A stretch of DNA of 64,000 bases from SIG603 sp963621245 (lineage in GTDB: Bacteria > Bacillota > Clostridia > Oscillospirales > Acutalibacteraceae). The position numbers and the translations under genes are program-made. Shown here piece by piece: positions 16,917 to 26,252 of the stretch (its first letter is position 1; each line of letters starts with the position of its first letter). The notes below the pieces were generated by a model, which worked only from the letters and a program-made list of their open reading frames with translations, had not been told where the DNA came from and made no database searches. The DNA lies in contig CAVFCW010000010.1 of the NCBI GenBank assembly GCA_963621245.1, forward strand, positions 9,782 through 73,781, in the 5' to 3' direction.

Positions 16917-17359
16917 TAGAGAAAATGAAAATCGGGCATGTCGGCGAGGTCGTAAGGCTCGAAAAAGAGTGTTTTTCTGAGCCTTGGAGCGAAAATTCGC
17001 TTATAGAGGAGATTGATAACCCCGACGCTTATTTTATCGTGGACACCGAGGACGAAAATCTTGTCGGATATGCGGGAATGCACACGCCGTGCGGCGACTG
17101 CTATGTCGATAACATTGCCGTTTTTGAGCGTTTTCGAGGAAATGGCTACGGCGAAAAGCTGACGAACGCACTTATCGACGAGGCGAGAAAACTTGGCGAT
17201 TTTATTTCTCTCGAGGTGAGAGAATCGAACGCCCCCGCAAGATCTCTTTACGAAAAGCTCGGCTTTTCGGCGGTGGGAAAAAGAAAAAACTTTTACACAT
17301 CCCCACGGGAGGATGCGGTTATATATACAAAGACCTTCGGTAAAGGAGAAAAAGAATAA
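16913..17359 (+). CDS. rimI: Ribosomal protein S18-alanine N-acetyltransferase (RimI-like)
   Basis: 148 aa GNAT-fold enzyme. Acetyl-CoA-binding motif A is VFERFRGNGYGEKL near residue 75, and NAPARSLYEKLGFSAVGKRKNFY, the RimI-type substrate and CoA segment, follows. RimI acetylates the N terminus of ribosomal protein S18. In many bacteria it is next to tsaD and tsaB, as here next to tsaD. The start overlaps the phosphatase stop (ATGA) and the stop overlaps the tsaD start (TAATG), so expression is tightly linked. Confidence 0.92.
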   Translation: MIEKMKIGHVGEVVRLEKECFSEPWSENSLIEEIDNPDAYFIVDTEDENLVGYAGMHTPCGDCYVDNIAVFERFRGNGYGEKLTNALIDEARKLGDFISLEVRESNAPARSLYEKLGFSAVGKRKNFYTSPREDAVIYTKTFGKGEKE

Positions 17360-18369
17360 TGTTGATTCTCGGAATAGAGAGCTCGTGTGACGAGACCGCC
17401 GCTTCGGTGGTTGAGGACGGCAGACGGGTTCTTTCCAATATTGTCGCAACTCAGGTTGAGGAGCACAAGCTTTACGGCGGTGTTGTTCCCGAAATTGCCT
17501 CAAGGCGACACAGCGAGGCGATTACGGGCGTTGTCCGTGAGGCGCTTGAGAAAAGCGGCAAAACAATAGACGATATTGACGCCATAGCCGTTACATATGC
17601 GCCAGGACTTATCGGCGCACTTTTGGTAGGCGTGAACTTCGCAAAGGGACTTTCGCTTGCAAGCGGAAAGCCGCTTGTGCCGGTTCATCACTTGAGGGGC
17701 CATATCGCTTCAAACTACATAACAAGCCCCGAGCTTGAGCCGCCGTTTCTCTGCCTTGTCGTTTCGGGCGGACACAGCCATATCATAAGCGTCGAGTCCT
17801 ACACGGAACTTCACATACTCGGCAGAACAAGAGACGATGCGGCGGGCGAGGCTTTTGACAAGGCGGCAAGAAGCATGGGGATGCCTTACCCCGGCGGAAT
17901 TATGATGGATAAGGTGGCAGAAAACGGAAACCCGAACGCTTATAAACTTCCACGACCGAGCGTTGCGGGCGCACCGCTTGATTTCTCGTTCTCGGGACTC
18001 AAGACGGCTGTCATCAATATCATACACAATGCCGAGCAAAGGGGAGAGGAGATTAACGTGCCCGATTTGTCGGCATCGTACAGAAAAGCCGTTGTTGACA
18101 GTCTCACTTCCAACTTTATAAAGGCGGCAGAGCAGACGGGCTATAAAAAGCTTGTCATTGCGGGCGGAGTTTCGGCTAACTCGCTTTTGAGAAGAGAGCT
18201 TGAAAAAATCTGCGCAAAAAGAGGCTGGGAATTTTACCGTCCCGATCTCAAGTACACGGGCGACAATGCGGCTATGATTGCAAGTCAGGGTTACTATGAG
18301 TTTATATCGGGAAATACTGCGGGGCTTGATCTCAATGCCTGCGCTCAGCGTTCTATCGATTTGGGATGA
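17359..18369 (+). CDS. tsaD: tRNA N6-threonylcarbamoyladenosine transferase subunit TsaD
   Basis: 336 aa. Transfers the threonylcarbamoyl group to A37 of ANN-decoding tRNAs, together with TsaB and TsaE. ASKHA fold: SCDETAASVVEDG near residue 9, metal-binding HHLRGH near residue 112, VVSGGHSHI near residue 135, AGEAFDKAARSMGMPYPGG near 165 and VAGGVSANSLLR near residue 270. TsaB and TsaE are not in the window and must be elsewhere. Overlaps rimI by one base. Confidence 0.96.
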   Translation: MLILGIESSCDETAASVVEDGRRVLSNIVATQVEEHKLYGGVVPEIASRRHSEAITGVVREALEKSGKTIDDIDAIAVTYAPGLIGALLVGVNFAKGLSLASGKPLVPVHHLRGHIASNYITSPELEPPFLCLVVSGGHSHIISVESYTELHILGRTRDDAAGEAFDKAARSMGMPYPGGIMMDKVAENGNPNAYKLPRPSVAGAPLDFSFSGLKTAVINIIHNAEQRGEEINVPDLSASYRKAVVDSLTSNFIKAAEQTGYKKLVIAGGVSANSLLRRELEKICAKRGWEFYRPDLKYTGDNAAMIASQGYYEFISGNTAGLDLNACAQRSIDLG

Positions 18370-18423
18370 CAAATTTTAGGGGATTACCTATTAAGGTGAT
18401 ATAAAATTAGTGAGGAATTAAAA

Positions 18424-21072
18424 ATGAAGAAATTGACTAGACTGGTTGCCGTTTTAATGGCGCTGACGCTCACGCTCACGGTTTTTACGCCAATGGCTGA
18501 AAAAACGTCTGTCTCGGCGAGTGCGGACTCCATTGATTTTTACGGCGCACTTAACGACAACACTCCGCTTTTGGCGGTGGCAAGGGAATCTTCGCTTATT
18601 TACAAGCGAATAGGCAAGGGCACGACCGTTGAAATTCTTTCTCAAGAGGGAAGCTACTATTATGTTTCCGTTGCGGGACTTTCGGGATATGTCCCCAAAA
18701 CGAAAATCAACACCTTTAACGGATATGTCACGCAGTCCAACGTGCAGTTAAGAGAAGGCGCCGGAACAAAGTACAACACAAAGGCGGTTCTTTCTGCCGG
18801 CACAAAGATTTTCATTATTTCGACCAGCAACGGCTGGAGCTATGTCACTTATAACGGTCAAAACGGCTGGATAAACAATTCTGCCGTCAAGCGTTACTCC
18901 ATAAGGTCGGTTGCGACCGCTACTGACAGAGTGGCAACATTTAACGCAAAGGCTACCGTAAGATCGAGCGCATCTTCATCATCAAGCTCGGTTGCTTACT
19001 GCGGAGTCGGCACGCAGGTTAAGGTTCTTTCTGTCGGCCCGACTTGGACAAGAGTTCAGGTTGATTCAAATGTCGGCTACGTTATGACAAAGTACTTAAG
19101 ACGAGGCAACGGTTACGTCAAGACCGCAAGCACATACTTCAGAAGTTCGGCTTCGGATTCCGGCAGTATTATTTCTGCGCTTTATCGTGAATCAAGAGTA
19201 ACGATAGTGAGCCAGGGCACCAAGTGGACACAAGTTGTTGTCGCCGGTGCAAGAGGATATATTCTTACAGCCGCTCTTGCAAAGGATCAGGTTTATTCCG
19301 TAAGCGGCAGCTCTGAAACTGCATCGACAACTCAGATTTATACCGTAACAGGCACGGTACAGCTTAAGAGCGGCAAGGGCACGGGTTCTACTCTCGATAC
19401 CCTCGAAAAGGGCGAACAGGTCTATTATCTCGGAAAATCCGGAAGCTATTACAATGTTAAGGCGGGCGGAAAGACGGGATATGTGCCCGCAAGCAAATTA
19501 AAATACGGCAACGCATCTGTTCTCGCTCTCGATACACCGATTAAGAGCGTTGCATCAAACAGCGGCGAAACCATCCGCACGGTTGGACAGGGAGCAAGAA
19601 TTTGCGTTCTTTCCACCGTCGGAAGTTGGGCAAAGATAAGAATGGGAGAGACTGTCGGTTACATTCAGAACGGACTTTATCAGAAGGATTACACGGGAAA
19701 TACCGACATAAGCCCCGACAGCGACCTTATTTTCACGACCACAGCAACCAAGTTTTATAAGGGCCCAAGCACATCTTCGGGAAAAATTGCAAGTCTTCCC
19801 AAGGGAACTGTTCTCAATAAGGTTTGCAAGAGCTCTGACAAACAGTATTACAAAGCGGTAATTGCCGGAAGAATCGGCTATGTTCCTATTTCGGATATCA
19901 GCTACGGAAACGGTGTCGTAAGAGCAAACGGTGCAAAGCTTTTGAGTTCCGCGTCAGCTTCTTCGACAAGCCTCGGAACATTTAAAAAGCACCAGAAGGT
20001 AACAATTCTCAAGGAGACGGGAAGTTATTACTATGTTTCTTACGGCAGCAAAAAGGGATATGTACTCAAGCCCTTTATCTGCAAGATAACAACGGGATAT
20101 ACATTCTCTGCAATGTCAACAAAGAAACTTGTCATAAGCGCAGACCTCTACAAGAGCTCATCTTGTTCGGGTGCGGTAATTACTTCTATCGGCGCAGGTC
20201 AGAGCGTTTATGTCGCAGAGAGCGGTTCCGGTTACTACAAAGTAATATACGGAAACCACCTCGGCTACATAAAGAGCGAGGCGTTCAATCCCGTATCTTC
20301 GGGCAGAGCCAACACGGATTTGAAGCTTTATTCTTCCACAAGCGACAATCACTCAACTCTCGCGTTCATTCCTTCGGGATCGTCGGTTTCCATCGTCAAG
20401 GACTACGATGACAACTGGATGCAGATTAAGTATGACGGCAAAACAGGTTACGTTCTCTCAACTTACATCGACAGAACCAACAGCTCCGATTACACATGGA
20501 GAAAAGAAAACGGCTACTGGTACGCTTACGATAAGGCGGGCAACCGTGTAAGAGACGTTTCCGACATCGTAACGGGCCCGTACAAAATAGTCACATACAA
20601 GTATCAGTGCATAACGGTCGTTTATGCGAGATCAAGCGACGGCGCATACAACCTCCCCGTCAAGGCTATGATTTGTTCACCGGGTTACGGAACTCCCGAG
20701 GGAACCTATTATTCACCCTCAAGCTTCCGCTGGTTACAGATGGTCGGCGATACTTACGCTCAGTGGTGCACGGATATTATCGGAAGTTATCTCTATCACA
20801 CCGTTCCGGACTGGACGCTCAATAACCTCGATCTCGAGGTTGATGAGTATAACTACCTCGGTTCTATCCGTTCTCTCGGATGCATTAGACTTCTTGCCTC
20901 CGACTGCAAGTGGATTTACGACAACACGAGTGCTGGTCAGGAAATTGAGATTACACCGTACAACAATTCTCCTGTAAGCAAGCCCGCAAACATCTATGTT
21001 CCGAGCTGGCATTCATGGGATCCGACAGACCCGACCGCTCACTACAAGTGCCTCGAGAACGGATGCCACTAA
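18424..21072 (+). CDS. Secreted L,D-transpeptidase with about ten SH3-like repeats
   Basis: 882 aa. An N-terminal signal peptide (basic MKKLTRL, hydrophobic core, cut near residue 33) is followed by about ten bacterial SH3 repeats to residue 690, each ending in a GYV or GYI strand. Next comes a YkuD-type catalytic domain, with YHTVP and the active-site motif SLGCIRLLASD (Cys near residue 821). YkuD enzymes form 3-3 peptidoglycan cross-links or anchor proteins; the repeats should bind cell wall. It is most likely exported and wall-attached. The C-terminal tail contains two more Cys. Well-placed AGGAATT site; monocistronic with terminator. Confidence 0.9.
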   Translation: MKKLTRLVAVLMALTLTLTVFTPMAEKTSVSASADSIDFYGALNDNTPLLAVARESSLIYKRIGKGTTVEILSQEGSYYYVSVAGLSGYVPKTKINTFNGYVTQSNVQLREGAGTKYNTKAVLSAGTKIFIISTSNGWSYVTYNGQNGWINNSAVKRYSIRSVATATDRVATFNAKATVRSSASSSSSSVAYCGVGTQVKVLSVGPTWTRVQVDSNVGYVMTKYLRRGNGYVKTASTYFRSSASDSGSIISALYRESRVTIVSQGTKWTQVVVAGARGYILTAALAKDQVYSVSGSSETASTTQIYTVTGTVQLKSGKGTGSTLDTLEKGEQVYYLGKSGSYYNVKAGGKTGYVPASKLKYGNASVLALDTPIKSVASNSGETIRTVGQGARICVLSTVGSWAKIRMGETVGYIQNGLYQKDYTGNTDISPDSDLIFTTTATKFYKGPSTSSGKIASLPKGTVLNKVCKSSDKQYYKAVIAGRIGYVPISDISYGNGVVRANGAKLLSSASASSTSLGTFKKHQKVTILKETGSYYYVSYGSKKGYVLKPFICKITTGYTFSAMSTKKLVISADLYKSSSCSGAVITSIGAGQSVYVAESGSGYYKVIYGNHLGYIKSEAFNPVSSGRANTDLKLYSSTSDNHSTLAFIPSGSSVSIVKDYDDNWMQIKYDGKTGYVLSTYIDRTNSSDYTWRKENGYWYAYDKAGNRVRDVSDIVTGPYKIVTYKYQCITVVYARSSDGAYNLPVKAMICSPGYGTPEGTYYSPSSFRWLQMVGDTYAQWCTDIIGSYLYHTVPDWTLNNLDLEVDEYNYLGSIRSLGCIRLLASDCKWIYDNTSAGQEIEITPYNNSPVSKPANIYVPSWHSWDPTDPTAHYKCLENGCH

Positions 21073-21103
21073 TCCTAAAGAGAATATTCAGAAATTAATT
21101 TTC

Positions 21104-21145
21104 AAAGAGGACATCTTCCCAAAAGGGAGATGTTCTCTTTTTGCC
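21104..21145 (+). terminator. Terminator of the SH3-L,D-transpeptidase gene
   Basis: Long stem AAAGAGGACATC.TCCC / GGGAGATGTTCTCTTT with one bulged T, ending in TTTTGCC. Confidence 0.85.
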
Positions 21146-21267
21146 TTGCGTGGCGAACATTCTTTTCAAATTACTTGTAATTGATACTATTATATGTTAC
21201 TGTTGATTTTGTACGATTATTTATATTTTGTGAGGGAAGTAAAAACAAATAAAAGGGGGATAAAAAA

Positions 21268-23079
21268 TTGGAAAACAAAAAGAAGAAAAGCACGATTTTG
21301 CGCTTTTTCCCGTTCACCAAGGGATTTCGCGGAATGTTTTTGCTGTCGTTTCTGCTTGTGCTTGTGAGCGTTATTGCGAACTATCTCACACCGCAGGTCA
21401 TAAGAATAACGGTGGACTCGGTAATCGGAACCGAGCCGTTTGCACTGCCCGATTTTGCCGTTTCTCTGATAAACAAAATCGGCGGCAGAGACGAGCTTGT
21501 GCGGCACATTGCGATTTGTGCGGTGGCTTCGCTTGTGCTTGCCGTGATAACCCAGATGGCGGACCTTTTCGCAAGAAGGCTTTTGGCCCAGTCTTGCGAG
21601 GGAACAATCAAAAGAATAAGAGACAGGCTCTATTCGCACATTGAGCGGCTTCCCTACGAGTGGCACAACCGCAATCGCACGGGAGATATAATTCAGCGCT
21701 GTTCTACCGATGTTGAGACGATTTTGAGTTTTCTTAACGAACAGCTCTCCGTTATGCTAAGAACGGTATTTTTGATTGTTACGGCACTTGTGTTTATGAT
21801 ACCGATGAGCTTAAAACTAAGTCTTATCGCCATAGCATTTTTGCCGCTTACGACGGTATATTCTTTTCTTTCATATTCTCTTACGGCAAAGTCCTTTAAA
21901 GAGGCGGACGAATGCGAGGGACAGCTTACCGCAGTCGCTCAGGAAAATTTCACGGGAGTGAGAGTTGTAAGGGCGTTCGGACGGGAAAAATACGAGCTTG
22001 ATAAATTTCACGCTAAAAATCAGGAATTCACAGAAAAGTGGCAGAAACTCGGCAAAATTATGGGATTCAACTGGGGTGCGGGAGATTTTCTCTCAGCAGC
22101 TCAGGCGATAGTAATTTGCATTGTAGGCGTGATTTTCACGGTGCACGGAGAACTCACAAGCGGAGAGTTTCTCGCTTTTGTTTCGTACAACTCAATGCTT
22201 ATCTGGCCCGTGAGAAACTTCGGCAGAATTCTTGCCGAGCTTTCAAAGACAAGCATAAGCTCCACGAGAATTTTCGAGATACTGGACGAAAAGGAAGAAG
22301 AGGACTGCGAAAATCCTTATACGGGCGAGATTAAGGGAGACATTGAGTTTAAAAACGTGAGCTTTTCATATAACGGAAGTGCGGAAACTCTCGAAAATAT
22401 AAGCTTCACCGTCAAAGAGGGCACAACTCTCGGTATTCTCGGTTCCACGGGATCGGGAAAATCCACTCTTATGTATCTCCTCGACAGGCTCTACGAATTG
22501 CCCGAGGGAAACGGCAGTATAACAATCGGCGGCGTGGACATAAGAAAAATGCGGCTTCACGATTTGAGAAGTAAAATAGGAATTGTGCTTCAGGAGCCGT
22601 TTCTTTTCTCAAAAAGTTTCAAGGACACAATCGCGGACGGCTCAAAATACGACGATCTCGAGAGCGTGAGAAAATATGCCGCCTATGCGGTTATTGATGA
22701 TACCATTTCGGGATTTGCCGACGGTTACGATACGCAGATAGGCGAAAGGGGAGTAACGATTTCGGGTGGACAGAAACAGAGAGTTGCCATTGCGAGAATG
22801 CTCATGCAGGATACGCCGATAAAGATTTTTGACGATTCCCTTTCCGCTGTGGACATGGAAACGGACGCACTGATAAGGGAGTCGATTAACAAAAATGTAA
22901 AGGGCACAACGATAATCATTGCTCACCGAATAGCCACAATTATGAATGCCGATAAGATAATCGTTCTCGATAACGGAAAACTTGTTGAGGAGGGAACTCA
23001 CGACGAGTTGATACACGAGGACGGATTCTACAAGCGCATTTACGAAACTCAGAGAGCGTCTGACGTTGGGGGTGAATAA
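21268..23079 (+). CDS. ABC exporter half-transporter, degenerate-site subunit
   Basis: 603 aa from a TTG start behind GGGGG. Six transmembrane helices (residues about 25-310) precede an ATP-binding domain: Walker A GSTGSGKST near residue 393, signature SGGQKQR and Walker B KIFDDSLSAVD. The position normally holding the catalytic glutamate is Asp (DD), as in the non-hydrolysing site of heterodimeric exporters such as BmrC/D or TM287/288. The next gene starts immediately after the stop and has the canonical residue. The substrate (drug, lipid or peptide) is unknown. Confidence 0.9.
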   Translation: MENKKKKSTILRFFPFTKGFRGMFLLSFLLVLVSVIANYLTPQVIRITVDSVIGTEPFALPDFAVSLINKIGGRDELVRHIAICAVASLVLAVITQMADLFARRLLAQSCEGTIKRIRDRLYSHIERLPYEWHNRNRTGDIIQRCSTDVETILSFLNEQLSVMLRTVFLIVTALVFMIPMSLKLSLIAIAFLPLTTVYSFLSYSLTAKSFKEADECEGQLTAVAQENFTGVRVVRAFGREKYELDKFHAKNQEFTEKWQKLGKIMGFNWGAGDFLSAAQAIVICIVGVIFTVHGELTSGEFLAFVSYNSMLIWPVRNFGRILAELSKTSISSTRIFEILDEKEEEDCENPYTGEIKGDIEFKNVSFSYNGSAETLENISFTVKEGTTLGILGSTGSGKSTLMYLLDRLYELPEGNGSITIGGVDIRKMRLHDLRSKIGIVLQEPFLFSKSFKDTIADGSKYDDLESVRKYAAYAVIDDTISGFADGYDTQIGERGVTISGGQKQRVAIARMLMQDTPIKIFDDSLSAVDMETDALIRESINKNVKGTTIIIAHRIATIMNADKIIVLDNGKLVEEGTHDELIHEDGFYKRIYETQRASDVGGE

Positions 23080-24915
23080 ATGGATTTTAAATACGAAGAT
23101 ATGAAAGGGGTTTCAAGCTTTAAGACTTGGCAAAAGCTTATGCCGACAATCAAGCCCTACACAAAGGATATATTAAAGCTTGTCTTTTGTATGATTCTCG
23201 GCTCGGCAGTGGATACATTTACCCCGCTTATGTCCGGCTATGCCGTAGACCTTTTCATCACAAAGGGAACGACAAAGGGGCTTCCGCTTTTTGCGCTTGT
23301 GTGCGCCCTCGGCGGTGCGGCACTTGTGATAAGCACCGTTATGATGGCGAAAATTGCCATTGACATAGAGATGTATATAAGTCGTGACCTCAAAAACAAA
23401 CTTTTCGACCACCTTCAGGTTCTCGGATTCGATTACTACAACACCACTCCCGTTGGAACAATACTCGCAAGGGCACTTTCCGACTCGGGAAAAATCGGAA
23501 CGGTTTTTGCTTGGAGCATGGTCGACATCGTTTGGTCGGTTGCGTTTGTTTTGGGCTCGATAATCGTCATGTGCGTTATAAACATAAAGCTTGCGATGCT
23601 GATTATCGTGATAATTCCGTTTATCGGGGTTATAACCTATTTCTTTCAAAAGAAGATTTTGGCGGCAAACCGCAAAGTTCGTCACATAAATTCGGAGATA
23701 ACGAGAAGTTTCAACGAGGGCATTTCGGGTGCGAAAACCTCCAAAACTCTTGTTATCGAGGAGAAAAACGAGGAGCATTTCAAGAAAACCACCGAGCAGA
23801 TGAGAGAGGCTTCGGTGCATGCCGTGACGATAAATGCGATTTATGTTCCGATAGTTGCGTTTTTCACATCGCTTGCGGTTGCGTTCGTTCTAACTCGTGG
23901 CGGTAATTCCGTTATTGCGGGAGACATAAGCATAGGCGAACTCACGATTTTCTTTAACTACGCTTTGGTTATTTCCGATCCCGTTAGGCAGTTTGCAAGG
24001 GTTCTCTCAAGTCTTATTTCCACTCAGGTTAACATCGAGAGATGCAACTATCTTCTTGAGCTTGAACCGCTCATAAAAGATAAGCCCGAGGTCATCGAAA
24101 AATACGGAACGGTTTTCGAGCCGAAAAAAGAGAACTGGGAGCCGATTGAGGGCCACATCACCTTTGACGATATAAGCTTTAAATATCCCGACGGAACGGA
24201 TTATGTTCTCGAACACTTCAGCCTTGACGTTCCTGCCGGCACAACTGTTGCGATAGTCGGCGAAACGGGAGCGGGAAAATCCACTCTTGTAAATTTGGCT
24301 TGCAGATTCTTTGAGCCGACAAGCGGCAGAATTTTGATTGACGGAACGGATTACCGTGAGCGCAGCACGCTTTGGCTTCACTCAAACATCGGCTATGTTC
24401 TTCAGACGCCGCATCTTTTTTCGGGTACGGTAAAAGAAAACATCCGCTACGGCAGACTTGACGCAACGGATGAAGAGATTGTGGCGGCGGCTAAGCTTGT
24501 TTCGGCACATGACGCCATAATGAGAATGGAAAACGGCTACGACAGCGATGTCGGTGAGGGCGGCGATCAGCTTTCAACGGGTGAAAAACAGCTCATTTCC
24601 TTTGCGAGGGCTGTTCTTGCGGATCCGAAAATTTTCGTTCTCGATGAGGCTACAGCTTCAATCGATACGAAAACCGAACAGCTTATTCAAAATGCCATAT
24701 CGAAAATGCTTGGTTCAAGGACAAGTTTTCTTATCGCCCACAGACTTTCAACCATACGCCAAGCGGATTTGATTTTAGTCGTCAAGAACGGAAAAATCAT
24801 TGAGCGCGGAACGCATGAGGAGCTTATGAAAAGCGGCGGATATTACGCCGACCTTTACAACAAGCAATTCTCCGAGGAGAGCACAAAGAAAATTTTCGAG
24901 AATAAGAGCATATAA
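23080..24915 (+). CDS. ABC exporter half-transporter, canonical-site subunit
   Basis: 611 aa, six transmembrane helices then an ATPase domain with Walker A GETGAGKST near residue 400, signature LSTGEKQ and Walker B FVLDEATASID, with the catalytic Glu intact. It pairs with the upstream subunit, whose Walker B is degenerate, giving an asymmetric heterodimeric exporter. Directly abuts the first gene (TAA ATG), so the two are co-translated in balanced amounts. Membrane protein; export direction inferred from the fused membrane-ATPase layout. Confidence 0.92.
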   Translation: MDFKYEDMKGVSSFKTWQKLMPTIKPYTKDILKLVFCMILGSAVDTFTPLMSGYAVDLFITKGTTKGLPLFALVCALGGAALVISTVMMAKIAIDIEMYISRDLKNKLFDHLQVLGFDYYNTTPVGTILARALSDSGKIGTVFAWSMVDIVWSVAFVLGSIIVMCVINIKLAMLIIVIIPFIGVITYFFQKKILAANRKVRHINSEITRSFNEGISGAKTSKTLVIEEKNEEHFKKTTEQMREASVHAVTINAIYVPIVAFFTSLAVAFVLTRGGNSVIAGDISIGELTIFFNYALVISDPVRQFARVLSSLISTQVNIERCNYLLELEPLIKDKPEVIEKYGTVFEPKKENWEPIEGHITFDDISFKYPDGTDYVLEHFSLDVPAGTTVAIVGETGAGKSTLVNLACRFFEPTSGRILIDGTDYRERSTLWLHSNIGYVLQTPHLFSGTVKENIRYGRLDATDEEIVAAAKLVSAHDAIMRMENGYDSDVGEGGDQLSTGEKQLISFARAVLADPKIFVLDEATASIDTKTEQLIQNAISKMLGSRTSFLIAHRLSTIRQADLILVVKNGKIIERGTHEELMKSGGYYADLYNKQFSEESTKKIFENKSI

Positions 24916-24916
24916 A

Positions 24917-24958
24917 ACGAAAACAGTCCACGTAATTTTGTGGACTGTTTTTTTGTGT
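24917..24958 (+). terminator. Bidirectional terminator between the ABC exporter and lrgB
   Basis: AAACAGTCCAC / GTGGACTGTTT stem (24921-24931 with 24939-24949), with A-run before and seven T after. Confidence 0.88.
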
Positions 24959-24971
24959 TGTTATTGAGTAT

Positions 24972-25661
24972 TTACAGAATGTGCGAATAAATCGAAGCAC
25001 CGACAACGGTTAAAATACCCGCAACGACAACGGCAAGACTGCTGAGCGCACCTTCGATTTCACCGAGCTCCATGGCTTTTGATGTTCCGATTGCGTGAGA
25101 AGCCGTGCCGAGGGCTATTCCCTTTGCGATTGGCTCTTCGATGCGGAAAATTTTAAGAATGAGATCACCGCAAACATTGCCGAGTATTCCCGTGACGATT
25201 ATTACGGCAACGGTAACCGCAACGTAACCGCCCTGTTCTTCGGATACCGCCATACCGATTGCCGTCGTGATTGATTTCGGCAAAAATGTGACATATTCCT
25301 CGTGGCTGAACTTGAAAACAAGAGCGAGTACAAGAACCGTCGTAAGAGAGGTGAGAGCACCGGCCGTTACGCCTGCAATGATAGCTTTCCAGTTGTTTTT
25401 CAGAATCTGAAACTGCTCATAAAGCGGAATTGCCAAGCAAACCGTGGCTGGGGTTAAGAGGTAGCTTATGTATTTTGCACCCTCATAGTAGGTGTTGTAG
25501 TCGATTTTGCATATGATTACGAAAATTATCGTTATCACAATGGAAATTAAAAGCGGATTCAAAAAAGAACGATCCCATTTTTTTCTCAGGTACATTCCCG
25601 CAAAATAAGCCGCAAGCGAGATGACCGCACCCATAAAGGTGGATTCCTGAATAAGGCTCAT
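24972..25661 (-). CDS. lrgB: LrgB/CidB-family membrane protein
   Basis: 229 aa from the ATG at 25661-25659; the longer frame to 25799 lies inside lrgA. Six to eight hydrophobic segments. Typical LrgB stretches: PATVCLAIPLYEQF, FLPKSITTAIGMAVSEEQGG, and KGIALGTASHAIGTSKAMELGE near the C terminus. With LrgA it forms a holin-antiholin-like or overflow-metabolite (pyruvate/acetate) system at the membrane. The start overlaps the lrgA stop (ATGA). Family-level function is inferred; no LytSR regulator is nearby. Confidence 0.92.
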   Translation of the reverse strand: MSLIQESTFMGAVISLAAYFAGMYLRKKWDRSFLNPLLISIVITIIFVIICKIDYNTYYEGAKYISYLLTPATVCLAIPLYEQFQILKNNWKAIIAGVTAGALTSLTTVLVLALVFKFSHEEYVTFLPKSITTAIGMAVSEEQGGYVAVTVAVIIVTGILGNVCGDLILKIFRIEEPIAKGIALGTASHAIGTSKAMELGEIEGALSSLAVVVAGILTVVGASIYSHIL

Positions 25662-26029
25662 GCGTCTTCCTCCTTTTCGGTATCGGCTGATTTTCTGACG
25701 ATAAGCTGGGTTACAACGCCGGCTACGCCCATAACCAAAAATGTTGTGACTACGGTTACGATTATGTAGGAGAATAACGACGAACCGATAACATCCCACG
25801 ATTCAATCAGACCTACTGCCGCGGGGATGAACATAACGGGCATAATTTCAACCAAGAATTTTCCTGTATCTTTTACGCTCTCGAGCGGTAATATTTTGGT
25901 TTGCAGTAAAATGAAAAGAATAATAATGCCGTAAATGCTGCCCGGAACGGGAAGCGGCAAAACGCTGTGGAGAAGATCTCCCGCAAAAGAGATTAGCAAA
26001 ATGATGGTGAATTGCTTTAGATATTTCAT
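25658..26029 (-). CDS. lrgA: LrgA/CidA-family membrane protein
   Basis: 123 aa with four hydrophobic helices. Characteristic PLPVPGSIYGIIILFILL near residue 25 and FIPAAVGLIE near residue 67. Ends in a short charged cytoplasmic tail (KSADTEKEEDA). The LrgA half of the LrgAB pair, related to phage holins. Preceded by AAGAAGGAAAG, with a good minus-strand promoter at 26084-26056, and followed without a gap by lrgB. Confidence 0.92.
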   Translation of the reverse strand: MKYLKQFTIILLISFAGDLLHSVLPLPVPGSIYGIIILFILLQTKILPLESVKDTGKFLVEIMPVMFIPAAVGLIESWDVIGSSLFSYIIVTVVTTFLVMGVAGVVTQLIVRKSADTEKEEDA

Positions 26030-26055
26030 GCTTTTCTTTCCTTCTTTCGGATAAA

Positions 26056-26084
26056 AGAATAGCCCCCATTTTTTTTAAAGTCAA
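26056..26084 (-). promoter_or_regulatory. Promoter of lrgAB
   Basis: On the minus strand, TTGACT (26084-26079) and TATTCT (26061-26056) with 17-base spacing, 27 bases before the start codon. Confidence 0.6.
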
Positions 26085-26212
26085 TAGCAAAATTCGATTT
26101 TTTGTTCAAAAGGTAAAATATGCAAGCTTAAATTAGTGAGAAATATACAGCGAACAAGCCAAAAAACGGTGAAAAAACGGCGCGAGAATGAAAAAGTATT
26201 CCAAATCAGACT

Positions 26213-26243
26213 AAAAAATCACCCGAGAAAATCGGGTGATTTC
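26213..26243 (-). terminator. Terminator of the DUF1015 gene
   Basis: ATCACCCGA / TCGGGTGAT stem (26218-26226 with 26231-26239) with a T-run on the minus strand (A-run 26213-26218). Confidence 0.85.
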
Positions 26244-26252
26244 GTAAATTGC

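Noticed and set aside
22366..23016. Minus-strand frames inside the ABC exporter genes
   Set aside because: Antisense shadows of conserved ATPase domains.
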